64,000 bases of DNA. Source: Methyloversatilis sp. GTDB lineage: Bacteria > Pseudomonadota > Gammaproteobacteria > Burkholderiales > Rhodocyclaceae. Made by a program: the position numbers and the translations under genes. Below, piece by piece: positions 25,041-33,646 of the stretch. The notes beneath the pieces are model-generated. The model was not told the origin of the DNA. It did not search any database and was given only the letters and a program-made list of their open reading frames with translations. Where the stretch lies: the NCBI GenBank assembly GCA_016791045.1, contig JAEUNO010000015.1, forward strand, positions 124,001 through 188,000, given 5' to 3'. Position 1 is the stretch's first letter. Each line of letters starts with the position of its first letter.

Positions 25041-25733
25041 ATGAAAGCCAATCAACAAGGGTTCACGCTGGTCGAAATCGCCATCGTGCTCGTCATTATC
25101 GGTCTGCTGCTGGGCGGCGTGCTCAAGGGGCAGGAACTGATCAACAGTGCCAAGGCGAAAAGTCTGGTGAATGACTTCCGCACGATGTCGACCGCCGTGT
25201 ACGCCTATCAGGACCGCTTCCGCTTCATGCCGGGCGACGATCCGGCCGTGGTGCAGCACGTCGCGGGCACGCTGGCGACCACGCCGGGCACGCCGGAAAC
25301 CCAGGGCAACGGCCGCATCGGCGGCAACTGGAACTCGACCACCGCGACCGATGAATCGCGTCTGGTGTGGCAGCACCTGCGGCTGGCCAACCTGCTGACC
25401 GGCCCGACCGTCGAAAGCGACCCGGCCTATCTGCCGCGCAACGCCGACAACGGCACCATCGGCATCACCAGCACCTCGCCGATCACGCCGGCCACCGGCA
25501 GCGGTCCGGATTCGCGGCCGATGACCGGTGCCTTCTTCATCTGTTCGTCCGGCATCACCGCCCGCCTCGCGCGTCAGGTCGATTCGACCATGGACGACGG
25601 TGTCACCAACACCGGCAACGTGCGCGCGATGATCGACGTCAATGGCACGCCGTCGGCCACCTCGACCGCCTCCAACATCGACGCCGCAGCCGAAACCGCG
25701 GCCGATCGCTACACGGTGTGCGTGGCATTCTGA
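25041..25733 (+). CDS. Type II/IV pseudopilin-like protein with N-methylation motif
   Basis: The 230-residue protein has a prepilin peptidase site near its start, QQG|FTLVEIAIVLVIIGLLLGG, with Phe as the expected first mature residue, Glu5 of the mature chain, and the hydrophobic alpha-1 helix. The rest is a globular Thr/Ser/Gly-rich head with one cysteine in ICSSG and another in TVCVAF at the end, which may form a disulfide. It is longer than typical GspH/I/J pseudopilins and stands alone, with no secretion genes nearby. A strong ribosome site (GGAGGA) precedes ATG 25041. Confidence 0.85.
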   Translation: MKANQQGFTLVEIAIVLVIIGLLLGGVLKGQELINSAKAKSLVNDFRTMSTAVYAYQDRFRFMPGDDPAVVQHVAGTLATTPGTPETQGNGRIGGNWNSTTATDESRLVWQHLRLANLLTGPTVESDPAYLPRNADNGTIGITSTSPITPATGSGPDSRPMTGAFFICSSGITARLARQVDSTMDDGVTNTGNVRAMIDVNGTPSATSTASNIDAAAETAADRYTVCVAF

Positions 25734-25770
25734 CGTCGCGTTTTGACGTTGGATTCGCAGCAATGGCCGC

Positions 25771-27741
25771 TCAGCCCTTGAGCAGGCGCGATTCGGCCTG
25801 AGCCAGTTCGGCCGGCGCGCCCAGCAGCACCACCACATCGCCGCTTTCGAACGCCAGGTCGGAACTGGGCTCCAGCGCCCGGATGCCGCGCCGGCGGATC
25901 GCGCTCACCTCGACGCGGATGTCGTTGAAGTGGAATTCGTCGATGCGGTGTCCGATGGCCCAGGCGCCCGGTGCCAGCGGCACCGAATGCAGGCGCGTGT
26001 GCTGCTGATCGGTCGCTGCCTCCTCCGCCAGATGTTCGGCACCGCGGTACAGCCCGCGCAGCAGGTGATAGCGGTCGCCGCGGAACTGGCGGATGCGCTT
26101 GAGCACGCGATGCAGCGGAATGCCCAGCAGCACCAGCGCATGGGTGGCCAGCATCAGTGAAGATTCGAGCGATTCCGGCACCACCTCGGTGGCCCCGGCA
26201 GCCGACAGCTTGTCGTAGTCGCGCTCGTCGAAGGTGCGCACGACCACCGGCACTTCCGGATGCAGGTCATTGACCAGATGGATCACGCGCAGCGCCGCCT
26301 CGGTGTCGACAAACGTGATGACGACGATGGACGCCCGCGTCAGTCCGGCCGCGATCAGCGTTTCGCGCTTGCCGGCGTCGCCGAACACCACCGTTTCACC
26401 GGCTGCCGCCGCCTCGCGCACCCGCTCCGGGTCGAGGTCGAGCGCGATGAACGAAATGCCCTCGTTCTCCAGGAAGCGCCCCAGATACTGGCCGTTGCGG
26501 CCGTAGCCGCAGACGATGGCGTGACCGTCGGTGGCCAGAGACTGGGCGGCGATCGAGGTCAGCTGCATCGAGCGCATCAGCCATTCCGACGGCACCAGCC
26601 GCAGCACGATGCGGTCGGCGTAGTGGGCGAGGATGGGTGCGGTGAGCAAGGTCAGCAGCAGCGACGCGAGCACGATCTGCAGGATGCGGTCGGGCAGCAG
26701 GTGGGCCGCATCGGCCAGCGCCATCAGCACGAAGCCGAATTCGCCGCCGGCGCACAGCCACAGACCGACACGCAGCGCCGTGCCCGGCGACGAGCCGAAG
26801 AAGCGCGACGCCGCCGCGGCGACCACGAACTTGCCGATCAGGATGAACAGCACCGTCACCAGCACGAAGAACAGCTCCGACAGCACCAGCGCCAGATTGA
26901 GCTTCATGCCGATGGTGACGAAGAACAGGCCGAGCAGCACGTCGCGGAACGGCTTGATGTCTTCTTCCACCTGATACCGGTACTGCGTTTCCGAAATCAG
27001 CATGCCGGCCAGGAAGGCGCCGAGCGCCAGCGACAGCCCGGCGTGCTCGGTCGCGAACGCCATGCCCAGCGTCACCAGCAGCACGTTGAGCATGAACAGC
27101 TCGGGCGACTTGCGCTGCGCCACGACGAAGAACCAGCGCTGCATCAGGCGCGGGCCCAGATACAGGATGAGGGTGAGCGCCACGGCCGCCTTCACGCCGG
27201 CCAGCGCCAGCGCTTCCATGCTTTCCTCGGCGCCGAGCGACAGCACCGGAATCACCACCAGGAAGGGCACGACGGCCAGATCCTGGAACAGCAGCACGCC
27301 GATCACCTGCCGGCCGTGCGCGGAATCGAGTTCCAGCCGTTCGACCAGCAGCTTGATCAGCACCGCGGTGGACGACATGGCGATGGCCGCGCCGACGGCG
27401 ACTGCGCCCTTGATGCTCAGCCCGAACAGCCAGGCGAAGGTGATGACGCCCGCCACCGACAGCGCGACCTGCGTGCCGCCCAGGCCGAACACCACGCGCT
27501 TCATCGAAAACAGCTTGGGCAGCGAGAATTCGAGGCCGATCGAGAACATCAGGAACACGATGCCGTATTCGGCGAACTGGCGCGCCTCTTCCGTATCGGG
27601 AATGAACGCCAGCGCGTGCGGGCCGGCCAGCGCTCCGACCAGCAGGTAACCCAGTATGGGCGGCAGTCCGATGCTGCGGAAAAGGCCGACCACCAGCACC
27701 GAAGCGGCGAGCAACAGCAGGACCAGCTCGAGTGCGGACAT
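25771..27741 (-). CDS. Kef-type K+/H+ antiporter (CPA2 family) with RCK domain
   Basis: The 656-residue protein has about 12 membrane helices in residues 1-385 with the CPA2 hallmarks (GYLLVGALAGP, FLMFSIGLEFSLPKL, GVLLFQDLAVVP). A TrkA-N/RCK domain follows (IVCGYGRNGQYLGRFL with the GxGxxG nucleotide-binding motif), and then a TrkA-C domain near 560-650. Such proteins exchange K+ for H+ and are gated by nucleotides or glutathione adducts. ATG 27741 is used; TTG 27750 is three codons upstream. It is divergent from kdsD. No KefF/KefG-type partner is adjacent, so the precise gating ligand is open. Confidence 0.9.
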   Translation of the reverse strand: MSALELVLLLLAASVLVVGLFRSIGLPPILGYLLVGALAGPHALAFIPDTEEARQFAEYGIVFLMFSIGLEFSLPKLFSMKRVVFGLGGTQVALSVAGVITFAWLFGLSIKGAVAVGAAIAMSSTAVLIKLLVERLELDSAHGRQVIGVLLFQDLAVVPFLVVIPVLSLGAEESMEALALAGVKAAVALTLILYLGPRLMQRWFFVVAQRKSPELFMLNVLLVTLGMAFATEHAGLSLALGAFLAGMLISETQYRYQVEEDIKPFRDVLLGLFFVTIGMKLNLALVLSELFFVLVTVLFILIGKFVVAAAASRFFGSSPGTALRVGLWLCAGGEFGFVLMALADAAHLLPDRILQIVLASLLLTLLTAPILAHYADRIVLRLVPSEWLMRSMQLTSIAAQSLATDGHAIVCGYGRNGQYLGRFLENEGISFIALDLDPERVREAAAAGETVVFGDAGKRETLIAAGLTRASIVVITFVDTEAALRVIHLVNDLHPEVPVVVRTFDERDYDKLSAAGATEVVPESLESSLMLATHALVLLGIPLHRVLKRIRQFRGDRYHLLRGLYRGAEHLAEEAATDQQHTRLHSVPLAPGAWAIGHRIDEFHFNDIRVEVSAIRRRGIRALEPSSDLAFESGDVVVLLGAPAELAQAESRLLKG

Positions 27742-27802
27742 GGTGGGCAAGAAGGGGCGGCAGGGCCATGAGCGGATGGCCGGCCGCCTGCCGTGGGCAG
27801 GT

Positions 27803-27811
27803 TGTTATAAT
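27803..27811 (+). promoter_or_regulatory. Extended -10 promoter for the kdsD operon
   Basis: TGTTATAAT is a perfect TATAAT with the TGn extension. No good -35 box is seen, which is acceptable for an extended -10 promoter. Transcription would begin near 27818 and give a ~75-nt leader before kdsD. Confidence 0.55.
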
Positions 27812-27893
27812 CCGCGTCGATCATAACCGATCCACCCGAACGCCCGCGCTGCGGGCACCTGCCGCATCAACCGGGCCTTCCCCCGCCAGACGC

Positions 27894-28883
27894 ATGACAC
27901 ACACTTCCCCGCCGGTTACCGAAGACATCGTCGCCGCCGCCCGTCGCGTGCTCGACATCGAAGCCCGCGCGCTCGACGCGCTGTCCGATCGCCTGGGCGA
28001 AGACTTTGCCGCAGCAGTGCGACTGGTGCTCGACAGCACCGGCCGCGTCATCGTCAGCGGTCTGGGCAAGTCCGGCCACATCGCGCGCAAGATCGCCGCG
28101 ACGATGGCCAGCACCGGCACGCCGGCCTATTTCGTCCATGCCGCCGAGGCGCTGCACGGCGATCTGGGCATGATCCACCGTGACGATGTGCTGATCGCGC
28201 TGTCCAATTCAGGCGAAACCGCCGAACTGCTGGCGGTGGTGCCGCTGGTGCGCCGGCAGGGTGGCCGCACGATCGCGATGACCGGCAAGCCGGATTCGAC
28301 GCTGGCCCGGCTGGCCGACGTGCATCTGGACGCCGGCGTCGCGATGGAAGCCTGCTCGCTGAACCTTGCCCCGACCGCCAGCACCACCTGCGCGCTGGCG
28401 CTCGGTGATGCGCTGGCGGTCGCGCTGCTCGACGCCCGCGGCTTCCGCGAGGACGATTTCGCACGCAGCCACCCGGGCGGTGCGCTCGGCCGGCGCCTGC
28501 TGACCCATGTGCGCGATGTGATGCGCGCGCGCGCCGACGTGCCGACGGTGACGGTCGACAGCACGGTGACCGAAGCACTGCTGCAGGTGACGCGTGGCGG
28601 CATGGGCATGACCGTGGTGCTGGATGCGGCCGGCGGTGTGGCCGGGGTGTTCACCGACGGTGACCTGCGGCGCGCGATCGACCGCCTGGGCGACGTGCGC
28701 ACGGTGCCGGTGGCCGACGTGATGAGCCGTCAGCCGCGCTCGATCAGCGCGGCGAAGCTGGCCGCCGAAGCGGCCGAGGTGATGGAACGCAACCGGGTCA
28801 ACCAGTTGCTGGTGACCGACGAACACGGCGCACTGGCCGGCGCGCTGACGATGCACGACCTGATGCTGGCCAAGGTGATCTGA
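27894..28883 (+). CDS. kdsD: Arabinose-5-phosphate isomerase
   Basis: The 329-residue protein has an N-terminal SIS sugar-phosphate isomerase domain (IVSGLGKSGHIARKIAATMAS near residue 49, LIALSNSGET near 100) and two C-terminal CBS repeats (from about residue 205). It converts ribulose-5-phosphate to arabinose-5-phosphate, first step toward Kdo for lipopolysaccharide. ATG 27894 gives the family's usual N-terminus; the frame extends upstream without a start that fits. kdsC starts 2 bp after its stop, and the lptCA genes follow. Confidence 0.95.
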   Translation: MTHTSPPVTEDIVAAARRVLDIEARALDALSDRLGEDFAAAVRLVLDSTGRVIVSGLGKSGHIARKIAATMASTGTPAYFVHAAEALHGDLGMIHRDDVLIALSNSGETAELLAVVPLVRRQGGRTIAMTGKPDSTLARLADVHLDAGVAMEACSLNLAPTASTTCALALGDALAVALLDARGFREDDFARSHPGGALGRRLLTHVRDVMRARADVPTVTVDSTVTEALLQVTRGGMGMTVVLDAAGGVAGVFTDGDLRRAIDRLGDVRTVPVADVMSRQPRSISAAKLAAEAAEVMERNRVNQLLVTDEHGALAGALTMHDLMLAKVI

Positions 28884-28885
28884 AC

Positions 28886-29416
28886 ATGGACGGCAACGCA
28901 GTGCGCGAGATGGCGGGCAAGGTCCGCCTGATGGGTTTCGATGTCGACGGCGTCATGACCGACGGCACCATCTGGTTCGGTCCCGACGGCGACCTGATGA
29001 AGGGCTTCAACACGCTGGACGGACACGGCCTGAAGATGCTGGCCGGCGCGGGCGTCGAAATCGTCATCATTTCCGGCCGCTCGTCGGCCGCGGTGCGCCA
29101 CCGCGCGGCCAATCTGGGCATCACCACCGCGCTGCTCGGCGTCGGGAACAAGCGCGACGCGATGCGCGAACTGGCTGCCGAACGCGGCATTGCGCTGGAA
29201 CACTGCGGCTACATGGGCGATGACATCGTCGACCTGCCGGTGATGCGCGCCTGCGGCTTTTCGGCGGCACCGGCCAACGCCCACTTCTTCGTGCGCCAGC
29301 ACGCGCGCTGGATCGCCGAAGCCGACGGTGGCCGCGGCGCCGTGCGCGAGGTGTGCGAATACCTGCTCGACGCACGCGGCGCGCTCGATGGGCTGCTGCA
29401 GGACTGCCTGCGTTGA
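28886..29416 (+). CDS. kdsC: 3-deoxy-D-manno-octulosonate-8-phosphate phosphatase
   Basis: The 176-residue protein is a HAD-family phosphatase without a cap domain, as usual for KdsC. The nucleophile motif is FDVDGVMTDG (residues 18-27), motif II is IIISGRSS-like (VIISGRSS), and motif III includes GYMGDDIVDLPVM. It removes the phosphate from Kdo-8-phosphate before activation by KdsB. The gene is in the kdsD-kdsC-lptC-lptA operon, and its stop overlaps the TTG start of lptC. Confidence 0.95.
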   Translation: MDGNAVREMAGKVRLMGFDVDGVMTDGTIWFGPDGDLMKGFNTLDGHGLKMLAGAGVEIVIISGRSSAAVRHRAANLGITTALLGVGNKRDAMRELAAERGIALEHCGYMGDDIVDLPVMRACGFSAAPANAHFFVRQHARWIAEADGGRGAVREVCEYLLDARGALDGLLQDCLR

Positions 29417-29988
29417 ACCGACGCATCCAGCAGGCACTGCCGCTGCTCATCCTGATCGCGCTCGCCGGCATGACGATCTGGCTGGAGCGGACGACACGCA
29501 TCGACGACAAGCCGTCGAGCGGCAGCCTGCGTCACGACCCCGATGTGATCATCGACAACTTCACGCTGTACCGCTACGACGAAACCGGCGCGATACAGCA
29601 CACGCTGACCGCCCGCCAGATGCGTCACTACCCGGACGACGACTCGGCCGAACTCGACCATCCGACACTGCGCTACGAAGGCAAGCTGGCGCCGACCCAC
29701 ATCAGCTCCGAACGCGCACTGCTGACCAAGGATGGCAAGGAAGCCATCCTGCGCGACAATGTGCGCGTGCTGCGCGAAGCCAGTCCGGGCCGGGCCGAAA
29801 TGACGCTGGCGACCACGCTGCTGTATGTGTATCCGGAAGAGGAAATCGCGCGCACCGATCAGCCGGTGCGCATGACGCAGGGCAAGTCGGTGGCGACCGG
29901 CGTTGGCATGGTCGCTGACCGCATCAAGGAAAAGTACGTACTCGAATCGCGCGTCAAAGCCACCATAGAAAGAGCCCGCCGCCCATGA
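29413..29988 (+). CDS. lptC: LPS export periplasmic protein LptC
   Basis: The 191-residue protein has a single N-terminal membrane helix (LPLLILIALAGMTIWL) and a periplasmic beta-jellyroll domain (HTLTARQMRHYPDDD, then ARTDQPVRMTQG). LptC links the LptBFG transporter to the periplasmic LptA bridge. The start is a TTG at 29413 that overlaps the kdsC stop (TTGA), an unusual but well supported choice because homology begins there. The 3' end overlaps lptA by 4 bp (ATGA). Confidence 0.9.
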   Translation: MNRRIQQALPLLILIALAGMTIWLERTTRIDDKPSSGSLRHDPDVIIDNFTLYRYDETGAIQHTLTARQMRHYPDDDSAELDHPTLRYEGKLAPTHISSERALLTKDGKEAILRDNVRVLREASPGRAEMTLATTLLYVYPEEEIARTDQPVRMTQGKSVATGVGMVADRIKEKYVLESRVKATIERARRP

Positions 29989-30581
29989 TTTCGCGTCAGA
30001 TCACTGCCGCATTGACCACCCTGGCCCTGCTGCTCGCAGCCGGCCTGCCCGCCACCGCCCGCGCCGAGCGCGCCGACCGCGACAAGCCGGTCAATCTCGA
30101 AGCCGACAAGGTGACGGTGGACGACCGCACGAAAACCCACAACTTCGAAGGCAATGTCGTGTTCACGCAGGGCACGCTGACCATCAAGGCCAACAAGGTC
30201 GTGGTGACGCAGGACGGGACCGGCTACCAGAAGGGCGTGGCCACCGGCGGCGAAAACGGTCTGGCGCGCTTCCGGCAGAAGCGTGAAGGTCAGGACCTCT
30301 GGATGGAAGGCGAAGCGGAGCGCATCGAGCACGACGCCAAGACCGAAATCACCCGCTTCTACGTACGCGCTCACGTGAAGAGCGGCGGCGACGAGGTGCG
30401 CGGCCAGTACATCGAATACAACTCGATCAGCGAGAACTACACGGTCACCAATTCGGCCGACGCGAAGGCGGTGCCGTCGGGCGGCGACCAGTCGAAGCGG
30501 GTGCGCGCCATCATCCAGCCCAAGAGCGCGCCTGCCACCGCGCCGGCAGGCGCAGCGCCCGAGGCGCCACCCAAGCCCTGA
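29985..30581 (+). CDS. lptA: LPS transport periplasmic bridge protein LptA
   Basis: The 198-residue protein has a signal peptide (cleavage near ATARA, residue 27) and the OstA/LptA domain: VNLEADKVTVDDRTKTHNFEG, then TIKANKVVVTQDG and FVNSISENYTV-like beta strands (EYNSISENYTVTNSADA). It ends in an Ala/Pro-rich tail. It forms the filament that carries lipopolysaccharide across the periplasm. In many betaproteobacteria lptB follows, but here the next gene is on the other strand, so lptB must be elsewhere. Confidence 0.93.
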   Translation: MISRQITAALTTLALLLAAGLPATARAERADRDKPVNLEADKVTVDDRTKTHNFEGNVVFTQGTLTIKANKVVVTQDGTGYQKGVATGGENGLARFRQKREGQDLWMEGEAERIEHDAKTEITRFYVRAHVKSGGDEVRGQYIEYNSISENYTVTNSADAKAVPSGGDQSKRVRAIIQPKSAPATAPAGAAPEAPPKP

Positions 30582-30590
30582 AACCGTGCG

Positions 30591-30812
30591 TCAGACGGGG
30601 CCGGACGTTTGCCCGGCGCTCGGCGCATCGCTCAGCTCGCGCAGGCAGGCGAGACACAGGCAGCCGAAGTAGCGTTCGCGCAGATCGGCCAGCACCCCGG
30701 GATCGATCGTCAACGTGAAGCAGTCGCAGGGCGCCGGTCCGGCTGCGCCGCAGGTAAAGCGGCCTGCACAGCGCGGACAGCGGTCCGGATCGACGGCGAC
30801 CGGCGTGCTCAT
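30591..30812 (-). CDS. Cysteine-rich CWC-domain protein
   Basis: The 73-residue protein has eight cysteines (CPRCAGRFTCG, PCDCF, GCLCLACL) in a pattern that matches the small cysteine-rich CWC family, probable zinc binders of unknown function. It overlaps the 3' end of the matB-like gene by 4 bp (ATGA at 30809-30812) and is likely co-transcribed and coupled. Its stop is 10 bp from the lptA stop on the other strand. No signal peptide is present, so it acts in the cytoplasm. Confidence 0.8.
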   Translation of the reverse strand: MSTPVAVDPDRCPRCAGRFTCGAAGPAPCDCFTLTIDPGVLADLRERYFGCLCLACLRELSDAPSAGQTSGPV

Positions 30813-32344
30813 CCGGGGAACAGTGCGCGATGCGTGTCGCGCAGCAGGTTCTTCTGCACCTTGCCCATCGTGTTGCGCGGCAGTTCGGACACGATGAACA
30901 GCCGCTTGGGCACCTTGAAGTTGGCGATCTGCGCCTTCAGTCGTGCCGTCATCGCGACGGCGTCGAGCGTGCTGCCCGGCTTGGCGACCACGATGGCGAC
31001 CACCGCCTCGCCGAAATCCGCGTGCGGCACACCGACCACCGCCGATTCGGCCACGCCCGGCATGTCGTTGATGACACTTTCGATCTCGGCCGGATACACG
31101 TTGTAGCCGCCGCTGATGATCAGGTCCTTGCTGCGGCCGACGATGGTCACGTAGCCGTCCTCGCTGAGATGGCCGACATCACCGGTCATGAACCAGCCAT
31201 CGGCGGTGAATTCGGCGGCGGTCTTTTCCGGCATGCGCCAGTAACCCCGGAACACGTTCGGTCCGCGCACCTCGATGCCGCCGATGTCGCCCGCCGGCAG
31301 CGATTGCCCGCGGTCGTCGCGCACCCGCAGGCTCACACCCGGCAGCGCCGGCCCGACCGTGCCGCCGCGGCGCTGATCTTCCGGGCGGTAGGGGTTGGAC
31401 GTGAGCATCGCGGTTTCGCTCATGCCGTAACGCTCCAGTATCGTGTGACCGGTGCGCTCACGGAATTCCCGGAAGGTTTCGATCAGCAGCGGCGCCGAAC
31501 CGCTGATGAACAGCCGCATGCTGCGGCAGGCATCCTTCGTGAAGCCGGGTTCGGCCAGCAGACGCACGTACAGCGTAGGCACGCCCATGAATACCGTGGC
31601 TTCGGGCAGGCGCGCCGCCACCGCACGCGGATCGAACCGGCTGAACCAGATCATGCGGCTGCCATTGAGCAGCGCGCCGTGCGAGGCGACGAACAGGCCA
31701 TGCACATGGAAGATCGGCAGCGCGTGCAGCAGCACATCGCCCGCCTGCCAGCCCCACACCTCTTTCAGCACCTGTGCATTCGACAGCAGGTTGCCGTGCG
31801 TCAGCATGGCGCCCTTGCTGCGGCCGGTCGTGCCGCTGGTATACAGGATTGCGGCCAGATCATCGGCGGCGCGCAGCACCGGCGTGTGGCGGTCGCTGTG
31901 CGGCGCGGCGGCGTCGAGCAGACTGCCGCTGCGGTCGTCTTCCAGCGTGAACACGTACGGCGTACCCAGACGCGCGGCAAGATCGCTCACCCATCGGACG
32001 TTCTTCTCGGTGCACACGACCACCGCCGGTTCCGCGTTGCCGATGAAGTACTCGACCTCACCCGCCTGATAGGCGGTGTTCAGCGGCAGATAGACATGGC
32101 CCGCGCGCAGCACGGCGAGGTAGAGCATCAACGCCTCGACGCTCTTCTCCGTCTGTACCGCGATGCGGCTTTCCGGCGGCAGCGCGAGCGAATCGATCAG
32201 GTTGGCCAGCATGGCCGTGCCGCGTTCGAGGTCGCGCCAGGTGTAGTACAGCGGAACGGGCGTGTCGGCGGTTTCGATGGCGATTGCATCGACATCGTCC
32301 GGGAAGGCTGCGCGCAGTGCGCAGAACAGGTTTTCCTGCGTCAT
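30809..32344 (-). CDS. matB: Malonyl-CoA synthetase-like AMP-forming ligase
   Basis: The 511-residue protein is an acyl-CoA synthetase of the ANL superfamily: ILYTSGTTGRSKGAM (P-loop, near residue 168), YGMSETAML (A5), GWFMTGDVG (A7), and the catalytic lysine motif PRNTMGKVQKNLLR near the C-terminus. The closest family by overall features is MatB, which makes malonyl-CoA from malonate. Related methylmalonyl or short-chain substrates are possible. The start ATG 32344 gives a normal length. Downstream it is coupled to the CWC gene. Confidence 0.85.
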   Translation of the reverse strand: MTQENLFCALRAAFPDDVDAIAIETADTPVPLYYTWRDLERGTAMLANLIDSLALPPESRIAVQTEKSVEALMLYLAVLRAGHVYLPLNTAYQAGEVEYFIGNAEPAVVVCTEKNVRWVSDLAARLGTPYVFTLEDDRSGSLLDAAAPHSDRHTPVLRAADDLAAILYTSGTTGRSKGAMLTHGNLLSNAQVLKEVWGWQAGDVLLHALPIFHVHGLFVASHGALLNGSRMIWFSRFDPRAVAARLPEATVFMGVPTLYVRLLAEPGFTKDACRSMRLFISGSAPLLIETFREFRERTGHTILERYGMSETAMLTSNPYRPEDQRRGGTVGPALPGVSLRVRDDRGQSLPAGDIGGIEVRGPNVFRGYWRMPEKTAAEFTADGWFMTGDVGHLSEDGYVTIVGRSKDLIISGGYNVYPAEIESVINDMPGVAESAVVGVPHADFGEAVVAIVVAKPGSTLDAVAMTARLKAQIANFKVPKRLFIVSELPRNTMGKVQKNLLRDTHRALFPG

Positions 32345-32555
32345 GTTCGGGTTGTCCGTTGTTTTGCGCGCGGAGTATGGCGGCCGGCCGGTGGCAGCGT
32401 CAATCGGCCGCGATCATGAAAATCATGGGCCCTCTTTCGTGCGCATCATCAGGTGCGCCGACGCGGCCGCGTCCATCATTCATCTCATGCACGGCAGACG
32501 CCGATGCAGCGCGAATGACCTGATGCAGTACGCAGCACCCACCAAGGAGACTGAC

Positions 32556-32630
32556 ATGAACTGGCAAACCCCGAAGGCGACCGATCTGCGTTTTGGCTTT
32601 GAAATCACGATGTACATCGCCAACCGCTGA
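32556..32630 (+). CDS. pqqA: PQQ precursor peptide PqqA (orphan)
   Basis: The 24-residue peptide begins MNWQTPKATDL and carries the FEITMY core, in which PqqA Glu and Tyr (here Glu16 and Tyr20) are cross-linked to build pyrroloquinoline quinone. A strong ribosome site (AAGGAGA, 6 nt before ATG 32556) and an intrinsic terminator right behind it show it is a real, separately expressed gene. No pqqB-E is in the window; extra pqqA copies away from the pqq operon are known from several methylotrophs. It is too short for most gene finders. Confidence 0.93.
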   Translation: MNWQTPKATDLRFGFEITMYIANR

Positions 32631-32656
32631 ATGGCGCGGCAGTACAGGCAGCACTG

Positions 32657-32684
32657 AAAAACGGCGGGCATGCCCGCCGTTTTT
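32657..32684. terminator. Intrinsic terminator behind pqqA
   Basis: A perfect 20-bp GC-rich palindrome (ACGGCGGGCATGCCCGCCGT, 32661-32680) is flanked by AAAA and TTTT. It fits a bidirectional rho-independent terminator and ends the pqqA transcript 27 bp after the stop codon. Confidence 0.9.
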
Positions 32685-32776
32685 CGTTGGTGGCCCCGCC
32701 CGACACGGTGACTGCAGTTACTGACGCGGCGCAGCAGGCGATATAAGGTGTTCCCATCCGATTCACGGGAGCATTC

Positions 32777-33646
32777 ATGTCCAGCAGTTCGATGCAGATC
32801 GAAGCCTTCTTCGATGAAGCAACCAGCACGGTGAGCTACCTCGTGCTCGACCGCAGCACGCAGGCGTGCGCCATCCTCGACAGCGTGCTCGACTACGATC
32901 CCAAGGCAGGTCGTACCTCTACAAAGTCCGCCGATCGCCTGATCGCGCGCGTGCGCGAACTGGGCGCCCGGCTCGAATGGATACTGGAAACCCATGTGCA
33001 TGCCGACCACCTGTCGGCTGCACCGCATCTGCGCGCGCAGCTCGGCGGACAGCTGGGCATCGGTGCCCACATCGTCACCGTGCAGAAGGTGTTCGGCAGC
33101 CTGTTCAACGCCGGTGACGACTTCGCGCGTGACGGTCGCCAGTTCGACCGGCTGTTCGCCGACGGCGACCGCTTCACCATCGGCGCGCTGACCGCGCGTG
33201 CGCTGCACACGCCGGGTCACACGCCGGCCTGCATGAGTTATGTGATCGAGAACGCGGTGTTCGTCGGCGACACGCTGTTCATGCCCGACTATGGCACCGC
33301 ACGCTGCGACTTCCCCGGCGGCGACGCACGCACGCTGTACCGCTCGGTGCGCCGGCTGCTGTCCATGCCGCCGGCCACCCGGCTGTTCATGTGCCACGAC
33401 TATCCGCCGGGCGGCCGCGCGCCCGCGTGGGAAAGCACAGTGGCCGAACAGCGCGCGCACAACATCCACGTGCATGACGACATCGCCGAAGACGATTTCG
33501 TCGCCATGCGCACGGCGCGCGACGCCACGCTGGACATGCCGGTGCTGATCCTGCCGTCGGTGCAGGTCAACATGCGCGCCGGCCACCTGCCCGAGCCGGA
33601 AGACAACGGCACGCGCTACCTCAAGATTCCGCTCGACGTGCTGTGA
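32777..33646 (+). CDS. MBL-fold metallo-hydrolase, persulfide dioxygenase/Blh-like
   Basis: The 289-residue protein has the metallo-beta-lactamase motif ETHVHADHLSA (residues ~72-82), HTPGHTPACM (~144-153), the metal-bridging aspartate in VGDTLFMPDYGTARCDFPGG, and CHDYPPGG. It resembles the ETHE1/Blh group: iron persulfide dioxygenases acting on glutathione persulfide, often next to sulfur transporters. Here the next gene, overlapping by 4 bp, is a SulP anion transporter, which supports a sulfide-detoxification or sulfur-oxidation role. The exact substrate is inferred. Confidence 0.82.
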   Translation: MSSSSMQIEAFFDEATSTVSYLVLDRSTQACAILDSVLDYDPKAGRTSTKSADRLIARVRELGARLEWILETHVHADHLSAAPHLRAQLGGQLGIGAHIVTVQKVFGSLFNAGDDFARDGRQFDRLFADGDRFTIGALTARALHTPGHTPACMSYVIENAVFVGDTLFMPDYGTARCDFPGGDARTLYRSVRRLLSMPPATRLFMCHDYPPGGRAPAWESTVAEQRAHNIHVHDDIAEDDFVAMRTARDATLDMPVLILPSVQVNMRAGHLPEPEDNGTRYLKIPLDVL

